Origin: CAZVXI01 sp964631295
Lineage (GTDB): Bacteria > Planctomycetota > Phycisphaerae > Phycisphaerales > SM1A02
DNA length: 5,851 bases
Assembly: GCA_964631295.1 (NCBI GenBank)
Contig: CAZVXI010000189.1
Location: 1-5,851, forward strand
Reading direction: 5' to 3'
A program made the position numbers and the translations under genes. This document shows positions 5,010-5,851 of this stretch, piece by piece. The notes beneath the pieces are model-generated. The model did no database searches and had not been told where the DNA came from. It saw only the letters and a program-made list of their open reading frames with translations. Each line of letters starts with the position of its first letter. Within the stretch, counting starts at the first letter, position 1.

Positions 5010-5851
5010 CTACACGGAGTCCTGTGCGTCGATCGCGCCTTCATCTGCATCGTTGGCGCGTTTCAGTGCGACCCACTGCGACTGCTTCGGGATTGAACGG
5101 CCGCATTCCGGGCACATGTCGCCCTCAAGGCGATAGAGCAGATAGCCGCAGCCCTCGCAGCGTGGCTCCTGCACGTTGATCTCGATGCGCAGGCCGCATG
5201 ATGAGCACGTGGACACGCCGGTGCGGACACGTTCATCGCTGCCGCATCGCGGGCATTGCAGTGCGACGCGAAATGCGCTGGGCATGCTCTCCTGGGTGCC
5301 GCGTGTCTGCAGCCATTCCACAACCGCAAGGATCGGTGACACAATCGTGCCGCATGATCCAAGGATGGACAGCACGGCGACGAATCTGAATATCAAGTCA
5401 TCTGCGTCTTCCGCAAGGACAACCATGGAAAGCGTTGCAGCGAGCAGCGACGTGCAGATGATCGTCAGCACACGCACGATTCGACTGGCATCGCGCGTCA
5501 GGGGAAGCATGGCCAGCATGCCGAAGTGCGCACACCAGCATGACCAGAACGTCGCGATCGCCGACACCTTGACGATCGGTTCTTCCTCAAGGAACCGGTC
5601 AAACCAGACGAGCCCGAGCCACCCCGCGAGGGCGATGATGCTGCACCCGATGCCGAACCACATCAGCCAGAACAGCGGGCGGTTGAGCCGGCGCTTATCG
5701 AGCACGAACGCGCAGATCATCCCGAGCAGACTGAACGCTCCGACGAGCAGCGCAGTGACGAGCAGTTGGTTAGTCGAGCGGCTGCCGGGCATGATGATCG
5801 CGAAGATGCCAATCGCTGCCGACGCGACGAACGCTGCGATCATGATCCAGA
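5010..5851 (-). CDS. Multi-pass membrane protein with two C-terminal zinc ribbons, probably partial at its N-terminus
   Basis: From the first visible ATG (5843) the product is 277 residues. The frame stays open through the last bases of the window (codons for Trp-Ile precede the Met), and the protein begins straight in a hydrophobic helix, so the true start may lie beyond 5851. Six likely membrane segments are at about 1-19, 27-48, 57-81, 93-115, 122-144 and 151-178. After them come two cytoplasm-type zinc ribbons: CPRC (197-200) with CSSC (213-216), then CEGC (229-232) with CPEC (244-247). The second, reading CEGCGYLLYRLEGDMCPECG, resembles tails seen often in Phycisphaerae proteins. The role is unknown; metal binding and a membrane location are what the sequence supports. 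It converges on the cassette with a 32-nt gap and has GC-rich codons unlike the cassette genes. Confidence 0.75.
   Translation of the reverse strand, partial: WIMIAAFVASAAIGIFAIIMPGSRSTNQLLVTALLVGAFSLLGMICAFVLDKRRLNRPLFWLMWFGIGCSIIALAGWLGLVWFDRFLEEEPIVKVSAIATFWSCWCAHFGMLAMLPLTRDASRIVRVLTIICTSLLAATLSMVVLAEDADDLIFRFVAVLSILGSCGTIVSPILAVVEWLQTRGTQESMPSAFRVALQCPRCGSDERVRTGVSTCSSCGLRIEINVQEPRCEGCGYLLYRLEGDMCPECGRSIPKQSQWVALKRANDADEGAIDAQDSV

Overview
The window is GC-rich (about 60% in hand-counted lines) and looks like chromosomal DNA of a planctomycete, perhaps of the Phycisphaerae. The main clue is the C-terminus of the minus-strand gene, whose CxxCGY...L...GD.CPECG zinc ribbon is, from memory, a frequent signature in small membrane and hypothetical proteins of that group. 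This taxonomic call is an inference; no rRNA or marker gene is present.

Layout. Positions 1-79 may hold the 3' end of an upstream gene. Positions 80-233 are a leader without a convincing gene but with two mutually exclusive inverted repeats. Positions 234-3837 hold a tightly packed three-gene operon for a 2-oxo acid (most likely pyruvate) dehydrogenase complex: E1 alpha, E1 beta and E2, with start/stop overlaps of 1 and 10 nt. The E1 heterodimer would decarboxylate the 2-oxo acid on thiamine diphosphate, and E2 would carry the acyl group on one lipoyl lysine and pass it to CoA. No E3 (dihydrolipoamide dehydrogenase) follows. The E2 linker contains a roughly 115-bp GC-rich palindromic segment that looks like an intergenic repeat caught inside a reading frame.

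Two genes follow 28 nt later on the same strand, joined by an ATGA overlap: a 143-aa DUF6884-like protein and a 227-aa protein with a divergent GIY-YIG nuclease signature. Their third-codon-position GC (about 50-55% by hand) is much lower than that of the neighbouring operon (about 80% in a sampled stretch of E2), so they look like an acquired two-gene cassette. This pair is the best candidate for an undescribed system, possibly in DNA or RNA modification, restriction or defence, but that role is inferred from domain type and context only. The ribosome binding site of its first gene lies in an inverted repeat whose other arm is inside the end of the E2 gene.

From 5843 down to 5010, convergent on the minus strand, is a multi-pass membrane protein with two C-terminal zinc ribbons. 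It is probably cut by the window edge at its N-terminus.
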